Below are positions 9,408 to 18,281 of a stretch of DNA of 64,000 nt, piece by piece. The stretch is from Bin5 sp965232575 (GTDB lineage: Bacteria; Chloroflexota; Anaerolineae; Caldilineales; Caldilineaceae): positions 806,001-870,000 of the forward strand of contig CBDDPZ010000009.1 in assembly GCA_965232575.1 (NCBI GenBank). Reading direction: 5' to 3'. Below the pieces are notes generated by a model. The model was not told where the DNA came from and made no database searches. It worked only from the letters and a program-made list of their open reading frames with translations. Position numbers and translations under genes: made by a program. Position 1 is the stretch's first letter; each line of letters opens with the position of its first letter.

Positions 9408-10592
9408 TCATCGGGTGACGAAATCGCTGATGCTGTCCAACAGGCGCCGGCGAAACGCCTCCCGGCTGAAGCGCTCCGCTTGACTGCGGCATTCGGCAGG
9501 GTCATAGGCACAAACTGCGAAATTCTCGATGGCATTTCGCAGTGATTCCGGCGTCTGCGCATCAAAGAACTCGCCGCTCTTTCCGGGGACGACAGTATCC
9601 AAAGCGCCTCCTCCTCGAAAAGCGATCACCGGTCGGCCAACGCTCATGGCCTCGACCGGCGTGATTCCAAAGTCCTCAAGTCCGGGGAAGAGGAACGCCT
9701 TGCAGCCCCGCATCAACTCCAGTATTCGTTCACCTGGCTGCCAACCCTGGAAGGAGACATTTGGCGCAGACATTTCCTCGAGCGACTGTCTGGCTCGACC
9801 GCTGCCGACAACGATCAACCGCTCGTGCGGCAGCGCTTGAAAAGCCCTGACGGCCAGATCGATCCGCTTGTACGGGATCAGCCGGCTGACGATCAGGTAG
9901 TAATCGCCCACTGGAACCGATGGATCAGGAGAGAATCGCTGCGTATCGACCGGAGGGTGAACGACCACACTTTCGCGCTGGTAGATAGTGCGGATGCGCT
10001 CCTGCACGGCGCTGCTGATGGCGATGAAGTAATCGACTCTCTGGGCAGCTGCATAATCCCAACGTCTGAGTAGCGCCAACAGCGGCCTCAACCCAAGGTC
10101 GACCAGTCCACCAATCTGTTCCCGTTGCCGGTACTGGTCGTAAAGCCACAGAAACCGGGTGGGCGTAAGGCAGTAACAGACGTGCAGCGCTTTACGCTGG
10201 CCCTTGCGTGCCCGGACCCCGTGACAAAAGCCGCTCTTGTTGCTGAGAATCAGATCGAACCCACTCAGATCGGTTCTCTGAAACGCTGCCGGATATAGCG
10301 GCAAGTAAGTTTGGTGGTGGTCGGTCACGAGTGGAAGGCGCTGCATAAAAGTGGTACGGATGGTCCAGTCCTTATACGATTCGGGCATCTTGTCGGGCTC
10401 GTACATACTCGTGTAGACTGGCGCGCCCGGAAAGAGGTCAACGAACTCCTCCAGCACGTTTTCCGCGCCTCCCATCTGATTGAGCCAGTCGTGGACAAGG
10501 GCTACGCGCGCACGACCCCGCCAGTCCTTAATACCAAGCTGGATAGTCTCGCCGGCACGACTCTCAGGCGTCAGCCCGTTCGGAGCGCTCAC
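9408..10592 (-). CDS. GT4-family glycosyltransferase
   Basis: About 394 residues. The N-terminal RVALVHDWLNQMGGAENVLE is the acceptor-side loop of GT4 enzymes. GDYYLIVSRLIPYKRIDLAV starts the donor domain, and GLEDFGITPVEAMSVGRPVI holds the E-x7-E nucleotide-sugar motif. It would transfer a sugar from an NDP donor to a cell-surface or exopolysaccharide acceptor. The open frame begins at a TTG (10598), but GTG 10592 has GAGG nine bases upstream and is preferred. Either start overlaps the end of the chorismate mutase gene by about 30 bases, so the two are probably translated together. Confidence 0.88.
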   Translation of the reverse strand: MSAPNGLTPESRAGETIQLGIKDWRGRARVALVHDWLNQMGGAENVLEEFVDLFPGAPVYTSMYEPDKMPESYKDWTIRTTFMQRLPLVTDHHQTYLPLYPAAFQRTDLSGFDLILSNKSGFCHGVRARKGQRKALHVCYCLTPTRFLWLYDQYRQREQIGGLVDLGLRPLLALLRRWDYAAAQRVDYFIAISSAVQERIRTIYQRESVVVHPPVDTQRFSPDPSVPVGDYYLIVSRLIPYKRIDLAVRAFQALPHERLIVVGSGRARQSLEEMSAPNVSFQGWQPGERILELMRGCKAFLFPGLEDFGITPVEAMSVGRPVIAFRGGGALDTVVPGKSGEFFDAQTPESLRNAIENFAVCAYDPAECRSQAERFSREAFRRRLLDSISDFVTR

Positions 10593-10938
10593 TGGCAACC
10601 GCCTCGGTCATAATCGAAGGGGATTGGGCTCCCGTTTCCGCACTCTTCCCCGCTGAGAACATGGCCATTTCCGCACCGATGAAGTGATCGACCATGGTAC
10701 GAAAGAGCGCCTCGATCAGATCAGGATCTACGCCTTCGGTCTCTGCCCACTGCCGGCGGGCAGTCAACATTTCGCGTTGGCGGTCTTGGGCATGTACTTC
10801 TTCTTCTGTGCTCTTGAAACGGGATGCTGCGTAGACAAACTCTTGGCGCCGGCATATGGTCGTGATGAGAGAAAAATCCAGTCGATCTATTTCCGACCGT
10901 ACCTCATCGAGCGATTTGCAATCCTGGGGCTCTGGCAT
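10564..10938 (-). CDS. Chorismate mutase (AroQ type, PchB-like)
   Basis: 124 residues, all helical. SLDEVRSEIDRLDFSLITTI followed by RRQEFVYAASRFK carries the Arg and Lys residues that bind chorismate in the AroQ fold. Chorismate mutase turns chorismate into prephenate for Phe and Tyr. The FVYAASRFK segment also resembles isochorismate-pyruvate lyase (PchB), a close relative, so that activity is possible. GAGG seven bases before the ATG supports the start. The C-terminal 30 residues look unstructured and overlap the next gene. A good promoter lies at 10987-11014. Confidence 0.78.
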   Translation of the reverse strand: MPEPQDCKSLDEVRSEIDRLDFSLITTICRRQEFVYAASRFKSTEEEVHAQDRQREMLTARRQWAETEGVDPDLIEALFRTMVDHFIGAEMAMFSAGKSAETGAQSPSIMTEAVASERSERADA

Positions 10939-10986
10939 TGAGAAACCTCTAATTGCTTGGGCTGGAAGTCCATTACTTGGGGGAGA

Positions 10987-11014
10987 ATTCTACCCTAGAC
11001 ACCTTCGAGGACAA
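10987..11014 (-). promoter_or_regulatory. Sigma-70 promoter for chorismate mutase
   Basis: On the minus strand, TTGTCC (11014-11009), a 16-base spacer and TAGAAT (10992-10987). The start point would be near 10980, about 40 bases before the ATG. It is one of two divergent promoters in the 324-base gap 10939-11262. Confidence 0.55.
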
Positions 11015-11188
11015 AGCGAATGTGCAATTAATGACCGGCCGACTATTGAAGATGGGCTAGTCATTTGAACTGATTGGAGATAATGCAAAGGGTCGATATC
11101 CAACTCAACTGCCCGGTCAGAGACCGAGCCTTCAATAGGCCATACCCGGCATGTTCACTTGCGATGACCACCCGATTCAATAATGCTC

Positions 11189-11218
11189 TTGACCAGTTGC
11201 TTGGCACTGCAGTAGAAT
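11189..11218 (+). promoter_or_regulatory. Sigma-70 promoter for the M20 peptidase
   Basis: TTGACC (11189-11194), an 18-base spacer and TAGAAT (11213-11218). Transcription would start near 11225, downstream of the upstream in-frame ATGs at 11074 and later, which supports ATG 11263 as the true start. The rest of the 10939-11262 gap holds only the opposite promoter. Confidence 0.6.
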
Positions 11219-11262
11219 GCGCCGAATGGCTGGAACAATTCCCGATCCAAGGAGCACAGAGC

Positions 11263-12645
11263 ATGGCAGCGTACCAAAGCTATCTTGAGTCCCACCAGGA
11301 CCGATTTCTCGAAGAACTGCTGGAATTCCTGCGTATTCCCAGCATTTCGGCTCTGCCTGAACGCGCCGAAGACGTAGAGCGCGCCGGTCACTGGGTCGCC
11401 CAGCGACTGACTGCCGCCGGCGTGGAGAACGTAGAGGTGCTGCCTACAAGAGGTCACCCGGTAGTTTACGGCGACTGGCTGCACGCGCCGGGCAAACCAA
11501 CGGTGTTAATCTATGGCCACTTCGACGTGCAGCCGGTCGACCCGCTTGAACTCTGGACAAACCCACCTTTCGAGCCTACCGTAATAGAGGACAGGGTCTA
11601 TGCTCGCGGCGCATCTGACGACAAAGGAAACATGCTTGCGCCGATCCTCGCGGTCGAGGCTCTTCTGCAAAGTGAAGGTACCGCGCCGGTCAATCTGAAG
11701 TTCTGCTTCGAAGGCCAGGAGGAGATAGGCAGTCCGCATATTCCCGAGTTCATGCCGCAGCACAGGGACCGCTTTGCCTGTGATCTTGCCGTCAGCGCCG
11801 ATGGCGGACAGTTCAGTGAAACCGAGCCGATTCTGCTGCTGTCACTGCGCGGCGTGTGCGGTTTACAGATTGATGTCCATGGGGCGTCATCTGACCTCCA
11901 CTCCGGGCTACACGGGGGCCGCATCCAGAATCCAATTCACGCTCTGACACAGATCCTGGGGTCGTTGCGCAGGGCCGACGGCTCGATAGCTGTCGAGGGC
12001 TTCTATGATGATGTGGTGGATCTATCTGCCGATGAGCGCGCCGCCATCGCCCGTATTCCATTCAACGGAGACGATTATTTGAAAGATCTGGGCCTGGAGG
12101 AAGAGTTCGGGGAGCCGGGATACACGAACCGTGAACGCGGCTGGGTTCGACCGACATTGGAGATGAACGGCATCTGGGGAGGCTTTCAGGAGGAGGGAAT
12201 CAAGACAGTGCTACCCAACTCAGCGCACGCCAAGATAACCTGCCGTCTGGTGGCCGACCAGGATCCCGCCCGCATCATTGACGTGCTGAAAGAACATATA
12301 ACGCAACATGCGCCGCTCGGTGTGACGGTTAAGGTGACTCCGCTGTCTATTCTCGGTCGGCCTTACAGTATTTCAGCGGACCATTGGGGAAACAGGGCCG
12401 CGGCCGCCGTACTGAAGGAAATGTACGGCCGTGAACCTTACCAGACCCGTAGCGGAGGCAGCATCCCTATAACTGGCGTCTTTCGGGAGCAACTGGGGGC
12501 GGATACGATCAGTTTTGGATTTGGCATCGAAGACGAGAACTTTCACGCTCCGGATGAGTTCTTCCGCTTGGCCAGTTTCCGCAAGAGCCAGGTTGCCTAC
12601 TGCCGGTTGCTTCATGGACTTGGGAAAACGACAGCGCTGAATTGA
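11263..12645 (+). CDS. M20-family dipeptidase / zinc metallopeptidase
   Basis: 460 residues from ATG 11263 (GGAG eight bases upstream). The open frame reaches back to 11074, but those 63 residues precede the promoter and do not look like the family. VLIYGHFDVQP gives the first zinc His and the catalytic Asp, ARGASDDKGN the bridging Asp, and CFEGQEEIGSPH the catalytic Glu pair. The insert from about residue 190 to 360 is the dimerisation domain. Relatives hydrolyse dipeptides such as Xaa-His or other N-acyl amino acids. Cytoplasmic, no signal peptide. Substrate unresolved. Confidence 0.9.
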   Translation: MAAYQSYLESHQDRFLEELLEFLRIPSISALPERAEDVERAGHWVAQRLTAAGVENVEVLPTRGHPVVYGDWLHAPGKPTVLIYGHFDVQPVDPLELWTNPPFEPTVIEDRVYARGASDDKGNMLAPILAVEALLQSEGTAPVNLKFCFEGQEEIGSPHIPEFMPQHRDRFACDLAVSADGGQFSETEPILLLSLRGVCGLQIDVHGASSDLHSGLHGGRIQNPIHALTQILGSLRRADGSIAVEGFYDDVVDLSADERAAIARIPFNGDDYLKDLGLEEEFGEPGYTNRERGWVRPTLEMNGIWGGFQEEGIKTVLPNSAHAKITCRLVADQDPARIIDVLKEHITQHAPLGVTVKVTPLSILGRPYSISADHWGNRAAAAVLKEMYGREPYQTRSGGSIPITGVFREQLGADTISFGFGIEDENFHAPDEFFRLASFRKSQVAYCRLLHGLGKTTALN

Positions 12646-12675
12646 GAATCGATCGAGCGGCGTCCAAACATATTG

Positions 12676-13122
12676 TCAGGAAGCGAACTGAAACCACAAT
12701 ACTGTGTAAAGTACGCCGATCAGCGCGCCGACGTACACTTCAGTCGGTGAATGGCCGATCAGTTCCTTTAGCTCTTCGTCACTGACTGGCTGGCCTGTAA
12801 AGAGCTCGCGCAGGATCTGATTCAGGACCTTCGCCTGCTTTCCTGCTGCTTGCCGAACACCAGTGGCGTCATACATTACGACCAAGGCGAAGATAGCGGC
12901 CAAAGCAAAGATGTCGCTGCGCGGCCCGGAACGATAGCCGATGGCGGAAACCAGGCTGCAAACCATAGCCGCATGGCTGCTGGGCATACCCCCGGCGCGG
13001 GCCAGTACGCGCAAATCGAAGTCACGCCGCAATATCCATTCGAAGAGAAACTTATAGAGCTGTACGATCAGGCCAGCGCTTAAAGGAAGCCAGATCAAGG
13101 AACTGTTACCGAGTAGCTGCAT
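12676..13122 (-). CDS. Divergent PAP2-family membrane protein (DUF212)
   Basis: 148 residues from ATG 13122, four bases after the xseB stop; a TTG at 13149 would overlap xseB. Several membrane helices. ARAGGMPSSHAAMVCSLVSA contains the PSSH phosphatase-like motif, and VMYDATGVRQAAGKQAK and GHSPTEVYVGALIG complete the DUF212 pattern. The family is related to type 2 phosphatidic acid phosphatases and haloperoxidases. Its substrate is unknown, though polyprenyl or lipid phosphates are likely. Tight linkage to xseB implies co-translation. Confidence 0.85.
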   Translation of the reverse strand: MQLLGNSSLIWLPLSAGLIVQLYKFLFEWILRRDFDLRVLARAGGMPSSHAAMVCSLVSAIGYRSGPRSDIFALAAIFALVVMYDATGVRQAAGKQAKVLNQILRELFTGQPVSDEELKELIGHSPTEVYVGALIGVLYTVLWFQFAS

Positions 13123-13126
13123 CAGT

Positions 13127-13378
13127 CTACGGATCCGAAGCGTCGTCAAACTCAGTTACGGTTCCATCCGGTTCCCACTTTCCGACTCGTAATTCAGCCT
13201 CTTCGAGCAGGACTCCGCAGCGTGCGGCGAGTTTCACACCTGCTTCATAAAGGTCCAATGAATCGGCAAGCGGTAAACCGGCGGCTTCGAGCCGCTCCAG
13301 GATCGATTGTAACTGGGCGTAGCTTTCTTCGTATGAAAGTTCGTCAGCCTGTTCGGCTGCGCTTTTCTGATTTTCCAT
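13127..13378 (-). CDS. xseB: Exodeoxyribonuclease VII small subunit
   Basis: 83 residues from the ATG at 13378, with AAGGA five to six bases upstream; in-frame ATGs at 13384 and 13411 are less well placed. SYEESYAQLQSILERLEAAG and LADSLDLYEAGVKLAARC are the two helices of XseB. It pairs with XseA to degrade single-stranded DNA. The xseA gene is not in the window, so the subunits are encoded apart. A DUF212 membrane protein follows four bases later. Confidence 0.93.
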   Translation of the reverse strand: MENQKSAAEQADELSYEESYAQLQSILERLEAAGLPLADSLDLYEAGVKLAARCGVLLEEAELRVGKWEPDGTVTEFDDASDP

Positions 13379-13599
13379 AGCCATCCTTTTGGTACCAGCC
13401 AATTCTGGCATCAGTATACCAGAGGGGGCATAGGTTTCGGCAATGGAGAAGTAGGCGCCGACATTCGACTTGAGCCCAGGACTGTATTAACCTGGAGGAG
13501 ACAGTAGGCGGCAGAACCTGGCGCCGGTGGAGCAACAGAATTCGACGGCACATTCAATGCCGCTTTTGTGACGAAAATGCCAAAAACCAGGTTTGAAAG

Positions 13600-14451
13600 A
13601 TGGAGGACCAGATGGCTGACAACGGCCGGTACCGACCGGCAGTAGTGATACTTGAGCCGGACCTCTTCTTTTCGGTCAGGTTGGAGGACGTTGTGCGCGC
13701 CGCGGGCGGCGAGCCAGTCACGATCGACGAAGCAGACCAGTTTGTGGCTGCGGTTGCACGGACCTTTCCCGTGCTGGCCCTGCTTGATCTGAAAACACCC
13801 GGGGATTGGGAGGCGGCCGTCCGTCAATGCAAGGTGAAGCCGCACACGCGCCTGATTCCCATTTATGCGTTCGGCAGCCATGTTGACGTTGAGACCCTTC
13901 AGCGCGCACGCAGGGCCGGCGCCGATCATGCCTGGGCGCGCAGCCGAATGATGGAAGAACTTGTAGATGTGGTTGACCGGCATATACAGCCGTCCGTTCG
14001 CCATCTGGAAGGCTGTGATGATCCGCCTAGCCGCGCCGCGGTCGCCGGGTTGCTTGCCTTTAACCAGGGGCAGTTTTTCGAACAGCATGAATACCTGGAA
14101 TTGGCCTGGAACGAGGAGACGCGCTCGGTACGAGATCTGTACCAGGGCATACTTCAGATTGGGGTTGCCTTTCTTCAGATGGAACGGGGAAATCGGCGCG
14201 GCGCCCTAAAGATGTTTCGCCGCGGCCTGCCAAAACTACGGGGACTGGCCGAGGAATGCCAGGGGATCTGCGTAGGCGCCTTTCGCACGGCAGCCGAGCA
14301 GATTCATCGTGAATTGTCGGAGTTGGGTCCAGAGGAACCTGTCGAAACAGGAGGCATTTCCTTCCCAAAGGTGAAGTTTGACAACCCCTACGGCGCCGCA
14401 ACGCCGGAAGATCTTGGAATTACCCTGCCAGGAGAAGCAGATGCCAAATAG
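13600..14451 (+). CDS. Receiver-like domain fused to DUF309
   Basis: 283 residues. Residues about 13-120 look like a response-regulator receiver: VVILEPDLFFSVRLEDVVRA, then LLDLKTPG with an Asp where phosphorylation would occur, then a Rossmann-like repeat. The usual conserved Lys near position 105 is not evident, so it may be a pseudo-receiver. Residues about 150-220 are DUF309: FNQGQFFEQHEYLELAWNEE, then LYQGILQIGVAFLQMERGN. The C-terminal 60 residues look unstructured. DUF309 function is unknown. The gene is divergent from xseB and convergent with the next one. Confidence 0.72.
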   Translation: MEDQMADNGRYRPAVVILEPDLFFSVRLEDVVRAAGGEPVTIDEADQFVAAVARTFPVLALLDLKTPGDWEAAVRQCKVKPHTRLIPIYAFGSHVDVETLQRARRAGADHAWARSRMMEELVDVVDRHIQPSVRHLEGCDDPPSRAAVAGLLAFNQGQFFEQHEYLELAWNEETRSVRDLYQGILQIGVAFLQMERGNRRGALKMFRRGLPKLRGLAEECQGICVGAFRTAAEQIHRELSELGPEEPVETGGISFPKVKFDNPYGAATPEDLGITLPGEADAK

Positions 14452-14498
14452 GCTGGAGAAGGAAAATCCTTTTCCGGTTCCAGTACGCCTTTGACTAA

Positions 14499-14882
14499 CT
14501 ATCTGGGGGTGTTGGCGGTATTCTTGACAGAGGGAGGCGTTCCGGCTGCTTCCTTCGCATTCACTGCCGCACGGCGCCCGCGCTGCGACAGGAAAAGTGT
14601 GGCCGCGGGGAATTTATGGTTGCTGAGGAGCAGGCCCTGGTCCTCTAACGGGCGGACGTCTTGCGCCGGAACCAGAGTCGCTTCACCGCTAAGGGGATGG
14701 AGTCGGTACTCTTTCCTTCCATCAAGGTAGCGGTGGGACTTTAGCGTGTTGCCTTGCTGTAGTGCACGCAGGATGCGCATTTGCGAAAAGGAGAGTCCCT
14801 TCTGTGAGGAAGTGGACGCAAGCCGCCAATATGCGGCTAACAGGCTTTCGAACAACCCCGCGGCCGTGGTGCGAAGCATCAT
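14499..14882 (-). CDS. Hypothetical protein, possible winged helix
   Basis: 127 residues, family not recognised. Residues about 28-105 read like a winged helix: SFSQMRILRALQQGNTLKSH, a basic hairpin (YLDGRKEYRLH) and VRPLEDQGLLLSNHK. The last 20 residues are Ala/Thr/Pro-rich. Its ATG overlaps the stop of the upstream 68-residue gene (ATGA, 14879-14882), so it is the third gene of an operon with that protein and a B12/radical SAM enzyme. Confidence 0.55.
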   Translation of the reverse strand: MMLRTTAAGLFESLLAAYWRLASTSSQKGLSFSQMRILRALQQGNTLKSHRYLDGRKEYRLHPLSGEATLVPAQDVRPLEDQGLLLSNHKFPAATLFLSQRGRRAAVNAKEAAGTPPSVKNTANTPR

Positions 14883-15085
14883 CCCAGTTCGTGAACGTAC
14901 TCTTGCAGCTTTCGCTGGCTGATCTTTACGTATTGGTCCACTCTGATTTGGGCCATTTCCTCATCTGACAGGCGCAAGCGCAGGATGTCGAGGGCGTCCT
15001 CCGGGCTCTGGCCGTAGGCAAGCTTTTTCTTGCCGTTCTTCATGTCAAACAAGTACATGTAGTGGGGATTGGAAAAGCTACTCAT
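14879..15085 (-). CDS. Small hypothetical protein in a radical SAM operon
   Basis: 68 residues. The N-terminus reads PHYMYLFDMKNGKKKLAYGQ, a beta-hairpin-like stretch, and continues as a charged helix (SPEDALDILRLRLSDEEMAQ). It starts three bases after the stop of the radical SAM gene, and its stop overlaps the next start by four bases. That packing is strong evidence that it is real and made together with the enzyme. No family recognised; a partner or substrate-binding role is only a guess. Confidence 0.6.
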   Translation of the reverse strand: MSSFSNPHYMYLFDMKNGKKKLAYGQSPEDALDILRLRLSDEEMAQIRVDQYVKISQRKLQEYVHELG

Positions 15086-15088
15086 CGG

Positions 15089-16546
15089 TCAGGCCTTGAC
15101 TAGTGCCTGCTGGTACATGCCGCCGTAACCACGCTGCTGTTGCTCCTCAGTCAGGCCCCGATTCACTTCCGCATCAAACTTGCCGGCAAGCAGTTCCCGG
15201 TAAAAGCCGTAGTTGACGCCCTTCACCTTTTCATCATCCGGGAAGCGGTGATAGTTGTCCTTGCTCATCAGGCTCTTGCCCTCGGCGATCAGTTGAAAAC
15301 CAAGTGCCGAGCCGGGATATGGCGCGTAGTAGGAGATGGACGGGAACACGCGCTTCATACGTTTGAGCATGCGCATCGTCTTAAAAGCGTCCTCGTCTGT
15401 TTCGCCGGGAATGCCCAACATGATGTTGGACCAGAAGACAGGCGGATCTTTGCCTTCCGCCACCATCTCGTCACCAAGGCGGTTGATAAGATCGATGGCA
15501 AAATTGTTGTCTTCCTCAGTGCATTCTTTGTTAAGCAGCTTCAGAATTCGGTCACTGCCCGACTCAAAGCCGATCGAAATCAGGTTCCAGTTTGTCTCCC
15601 GCACCAGCGCGGTGAACAGATCGGGCCACTGACGCACCGTGTCGGCGCGGCCGGCCGCCCAGTAAGGCCACACTTTGTTAGCGCGGCGCGGGTACTCTTC
15701 GATCCACTCCTGCAGCCATTTCGGGTTTTGGAAAAACATGGAATCGTGGATTACAACCGAGCCGACTCCATACTTTTCGTCGAGCGCGTTGAGCTCTTCT
15801 ATCACCATGGAGACGGGCCGACGGCCCATGTTGGGGATATAGGAAGCTTCATTGCAGAACACGCACTGCCAAGGACAGACCCGGCTCGTGATTATGGTGG
15901 CAACCGGGGGAGGTCCCCAGCCGCACTCCGGCTCCATCGGCCAGTTGAAGTTCTGCTCCAGCTTCAGAGCGCGCAGGGCTCGCCGGGGCCGGGCATTGGC
16001 GAGCGCCTCTTTCCAGTTGGCCGGTTTGGGCCACAACTCCCGATCTATCTCCGGCCACTCGGCCATCGAGCGCGAGCCTTGTCCCAGGAACACCCTCGGA
16101 AAGCTCTCAGGATTCCGCACCAAGTCAAGGATAATCTCTTCGCCGGCCCCCTGGCAGACTTTGTCAAAGGCCTCAACCTCGGCCATCTCCTCAGGCGCGA
16201 CCGTCGCATGCATGCCCCCGGCCAGGACCAGACCATCGGGGTTTATCTCCTTGAAGATCTGAGCAGCCTTCAGGGCAACGGGAAATGTGTAGCTGCGCAC
16301 GTTCATCAGAGCCATCTTGTAGCCGCGCAGTTTCGGTGCAAGCTGCTCCCAAGCGGTGACGGCCCGCGTGGAAACGATGTCGGTCATCACACCGTTCTGG
16401 TGCATTATTGTACGCAACAGCCCAAGCCCGTGGTCCTGCCACTGTTCGTGGGGACCCTGCGGATAGACCAGATCACCCAAATCACCCAGATCGATCCAGA
16501 CGATGTCGTTCTCGCGTTTCCTGTTACTTGGCCAGTTCAACTCCAA
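15089..16546 (-). CDS. B12-binding-domain radical SAM protein
   Basis: 485 residues. Start is TTG 16546 with GAGGAG six bases upstream. The N-terminal 150 residues resemble a cobalamin-binding domain (GLVLAGGMHATVAPEEMAE). SRVCPWQCVFCNEASYIPNM contains the CxxxCxxC motif that binds the 4Fe-4S cluster and SAM. IGFESGSDRILKLLNKECTE and IMLGIPGETDEDA are standard barrel segments. Enzymes of this group methylate or rearrange many substrates; which one cannot be read here. It leads an operon with two small unknown proteins at 15085 and 14882. Confidence 0.85.
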   Translation of the reverse strand: MELNWPSNRKRENDIVWIDLGDLGDLVYPQGPHEQWQDHGLGLLRTIMHQNGVMTDIVSTRAVTAWEQLAPKLRGYKMALMNVRSYTFPVALKAAQIFKEINPDGLVLAGGMHATVAPEEMAEVEAFDKVCQGAGEEIILDLVRNPESFPRVFLGQGSRSMAEWPEIDRELWPKPANWKEALANARPRRALRALKLEQNFNWPMEPECGWGPPPVATIITSRVCPWQCVFCNEASYIPNMGRRPVSMVIEELNALDEKYGVGSVVIHDSMFFQNPKWLQEWIEEYPRRANKVWPYWAAGRADTVRQWPDLFTALVRETNWNLISIGFESGSDRILKLLNKECTEEDNNFAIDLINRLGDEMVAEGKDPPVFWSNIMLGIPGETDEDAFKTMRMLKRMKRVFPSISYYAPYPGSALGFQLIAEGKSLMSKDNYHRFPDDEKVKGVNYGFYRELLAGKFDAEVNRGLTEEQQQRGYGGMYQQALVKA

Positions 16547-16730
16547 CTGAGTCTCCTCAAACTTCCATTAAAGACGGAGTCAGACATTTCTGGACCTGCT
16601 GACTCACAGCCCTGCGGGGTTCTCCACATCGATCTCTGACTGAGCCGTGCACTACACAACGGCGCCAGTCATTCAAGAATGGACAGGCGGTCGCCGGCTC
16701 TCTCATTGACTCTGAAGGCAAAGAAATACG

Positions 16731-17102
16731 TCACAAACTGGCATATTTGCCGACCGATTCATCGATTTCGTCAGCCCACGCATCAATGCCTCCGGCCATA
16801 CTGACCGCGTTAGACCAGCCCTGTTGGCGGAGAAAGACCGTCACTTGCGCGCTGCGCAGTCCCTTGTGGCAAAACAGGACCACGTCCGCTTCCTTGTTCT
16901 GGCGCAGGTCCTCAGGCAAGGCGTCGAGACGCCGCTCGCGTAGTTCGCTCACGGGCAAATTGATGAAATCTCCATCGGGAAGACTGGCCAGTTCAAGTTC
17001 ATTAGGTTCACGCACGTCGACCAGCAGGAATTCTATTTCTTCTTGTTGTTTGGCAACGACATCATGCACGCTGATTTCCGGAGCGCCATAGGGATTGGGC
17101 AT
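16731..17102 (-). CDS. Rhodanese-like sulfurtransferase
   Basis: 123 residues, a single rhodanese domain. VVAKQQEEIEFLLVDVREPN is the N-terminal strand with the structural Asp-Val-Arg, and VVLFCHKGLRSAQVTVFLRQ holds the active-site loop with catalytic Cys in CHKGLRS. Such proteins carry a persulfide for cofactor or tRNA thiolation. It starts the run of small genes leading to the Fe-S carrier, but they are separated by 90-125 bases, so co-transcription is uncertain. Confidence 0.88.
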   Translation of the reverse strand: MPNPYGAPEISVHDVVAKQQEEIEFLLVDVREPNELELASLPDGDFINLPVSELRERRLDALPEDLRQNKEADVVLFCHKGLRSAQVTVFLRQQGWSNAVSMAGGIDAWADEIDESVGKYASL

Positions 17103-17190
17103 CGCCTTAACTCACGTTTTCTTGTATCAGACAGCAAGGAATTTTTGTTGGGAAAAACCTGCTGAGGCCGGGGAATCACCTGGTTTGAAT

Positions 17191-17583
17191 TCAGAAGTCC
17201 GCCGGATCAATAGGTTGACGCCCACCGTAACCTGCGTTCACATCGTGCCAGAATGTGAGATCTTCTTCCCCGTGTTTCCAACAGAGATAAACTTCGCGCC
17301 CGTTGCGAATTGACAGAAAATCAATAAGCCCCATGTCGATATCTTTGACAAGGATTCCCATCTTCAGGATCCCTTTTACGCCTGTCTCCAACTTATCGAA
17401 CTGGGAGTAGACGGACCCCGCCGCGGCGTTTCCACCGTTTTGGACCGCCTTCTGCAAAACAGGCCAGACTTCGGGACGAAGACGGATGATCTCACTGCGC
17501 GCCTCCTGCACCTGTGACATCAGTGCCTTGACGACCGGAAGCGCGGCTCTTGCCTCATCTAAAGTGTAATAGCGGGCCTGCAT
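17191..17583 (-). CDS. DUF2203-family protein
   Basis: 130 residues. YYTLDEARAALPVVKALMSQ opens the family, followed by a long helical region and GLIDFLSIRNGREVYLCWKH with GEEDLTFWHDVNAGYGGRQP near the end. These match DUF2203, a small cytoplasmic family of unknown function common in Chloroflexi and Actinobacteria. It lies between the rhodanese and the A-type Fe-S protein on the same strand. Confidence 0.85.
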   Translation of the reverse strand: MQARYYTLDEARAALPVVKALMSQVQEARSEIIRLRPEVWPVLQKAVQNGGNAAAGSVYSQFDKLETGVKGILKMGILVKDIDMGLIDFLSIRNGREVYLCWKHGEEDLTFWHDVNAGYGGRQPIDPADF

Positions 17584-17708
17584 AACACTCCAACTCGGTC
17601 AGGGCAAAAGGGAAGGCTGGCAGGTTGCCCGTCCGTTCCTGAGACGACCAACCTGTCAGCTGCCGGACTCTTATTTGCCTCTGCCGACTCCATTCAATCG
17701 ATTAACGA

Positions 17709-18125
17709 CTAGTGGCCGCAGCCACTGCCGCAGCCCGCGCCGGCGGCCTCGCCTGCCGGGGCGCCGTTGGTGCGGAAGCTGCTTCCGCAGCCGCACGAAC
17801 TGACGGCGTTCGGATTCTCGATGTGGAATCCGCCGCCCATCAGATTGTCGATGTAGTCGATGCTGGAGCCGCCGACATAGAAGAAGCTGGTTGGATCGAC
17901 TACGACACGAAGGCCATACTGCTCAAAGACTTGATCCGCCTCCTGGATGTCGTCATCAAAGGTCATGCCGTACTGCATCCCTCCACAGCCGCCGCCCTTT
18001 ACGAAGACCCGCAACGCGTGCGACTCCCGCAGGCCCTTCTGATCGAGGATGCCACCCAGCTTCTCGGCAGCCGTCTCCGTAAGTGAAATCGTCTTCGTCG
18101 CCGTGTCGGTCAGAGTAATGTCCAT
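17709..18125 (-). CDS. A-type iron-sulfur cluster carrier (HesB/ErpA family)
   Basis: 138 residues. VKGGGCGGMQYGMTFDD provides the first conserved Cys, and NAVSSCGCGSSFRT the C-terminal Cys pair; together they bind or deliver an Fe-S cluster. SSIDYIDNLMGGGFHIENPN is typical. The final 20 residues add an unusual AGCGSGCGH tail with extra cysteines and a His. AAGGAG six bases before the ATG fixes the start. Nearby are moaA, an Fe-S enzyme, and a SufR-like regulator. Confidence 0.92.
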   Translation of the reverse strand: MDITLTDTATKTISLTETAAEKLGGILDQKGLRESHALRVFVKGGGCGGMQYGMTFDDDIQEADQVFEQYGLRVVVDPTSFFYVGGSSIDYIDNLMGGGFHIENPNAVSSCGCGSSFRTNGAPAGEAAGAGCGSGCGH

Positions 18126-18281
18126 CGGAATCTCCTTACATGTATTGATGAATCTGACTTGATCTCGTGTTCAGAACTTCGCGGTATACCCTGTTGCCTC
18201 TTCCTCAGGACGGACCATGTCCAGAACTGCATTCTCACCGCAACCACAATGGGAACTGTCACTGTCCCTTTCTACGGCGGA

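Noticed and set aside
11074..11262. N-terminal extension of the M20 peptidase
   Set aside because: It lies mostly upstream of a good promoter (11189-11218) and lacks family similarity; ATG 11263 has a ribosome site.
14461..14475. GGAAAA-TCC-TTTTCC hairpin between convergent genes as a terminator
   Set aside because: The stem is short and AT-rich with no T-run after it.
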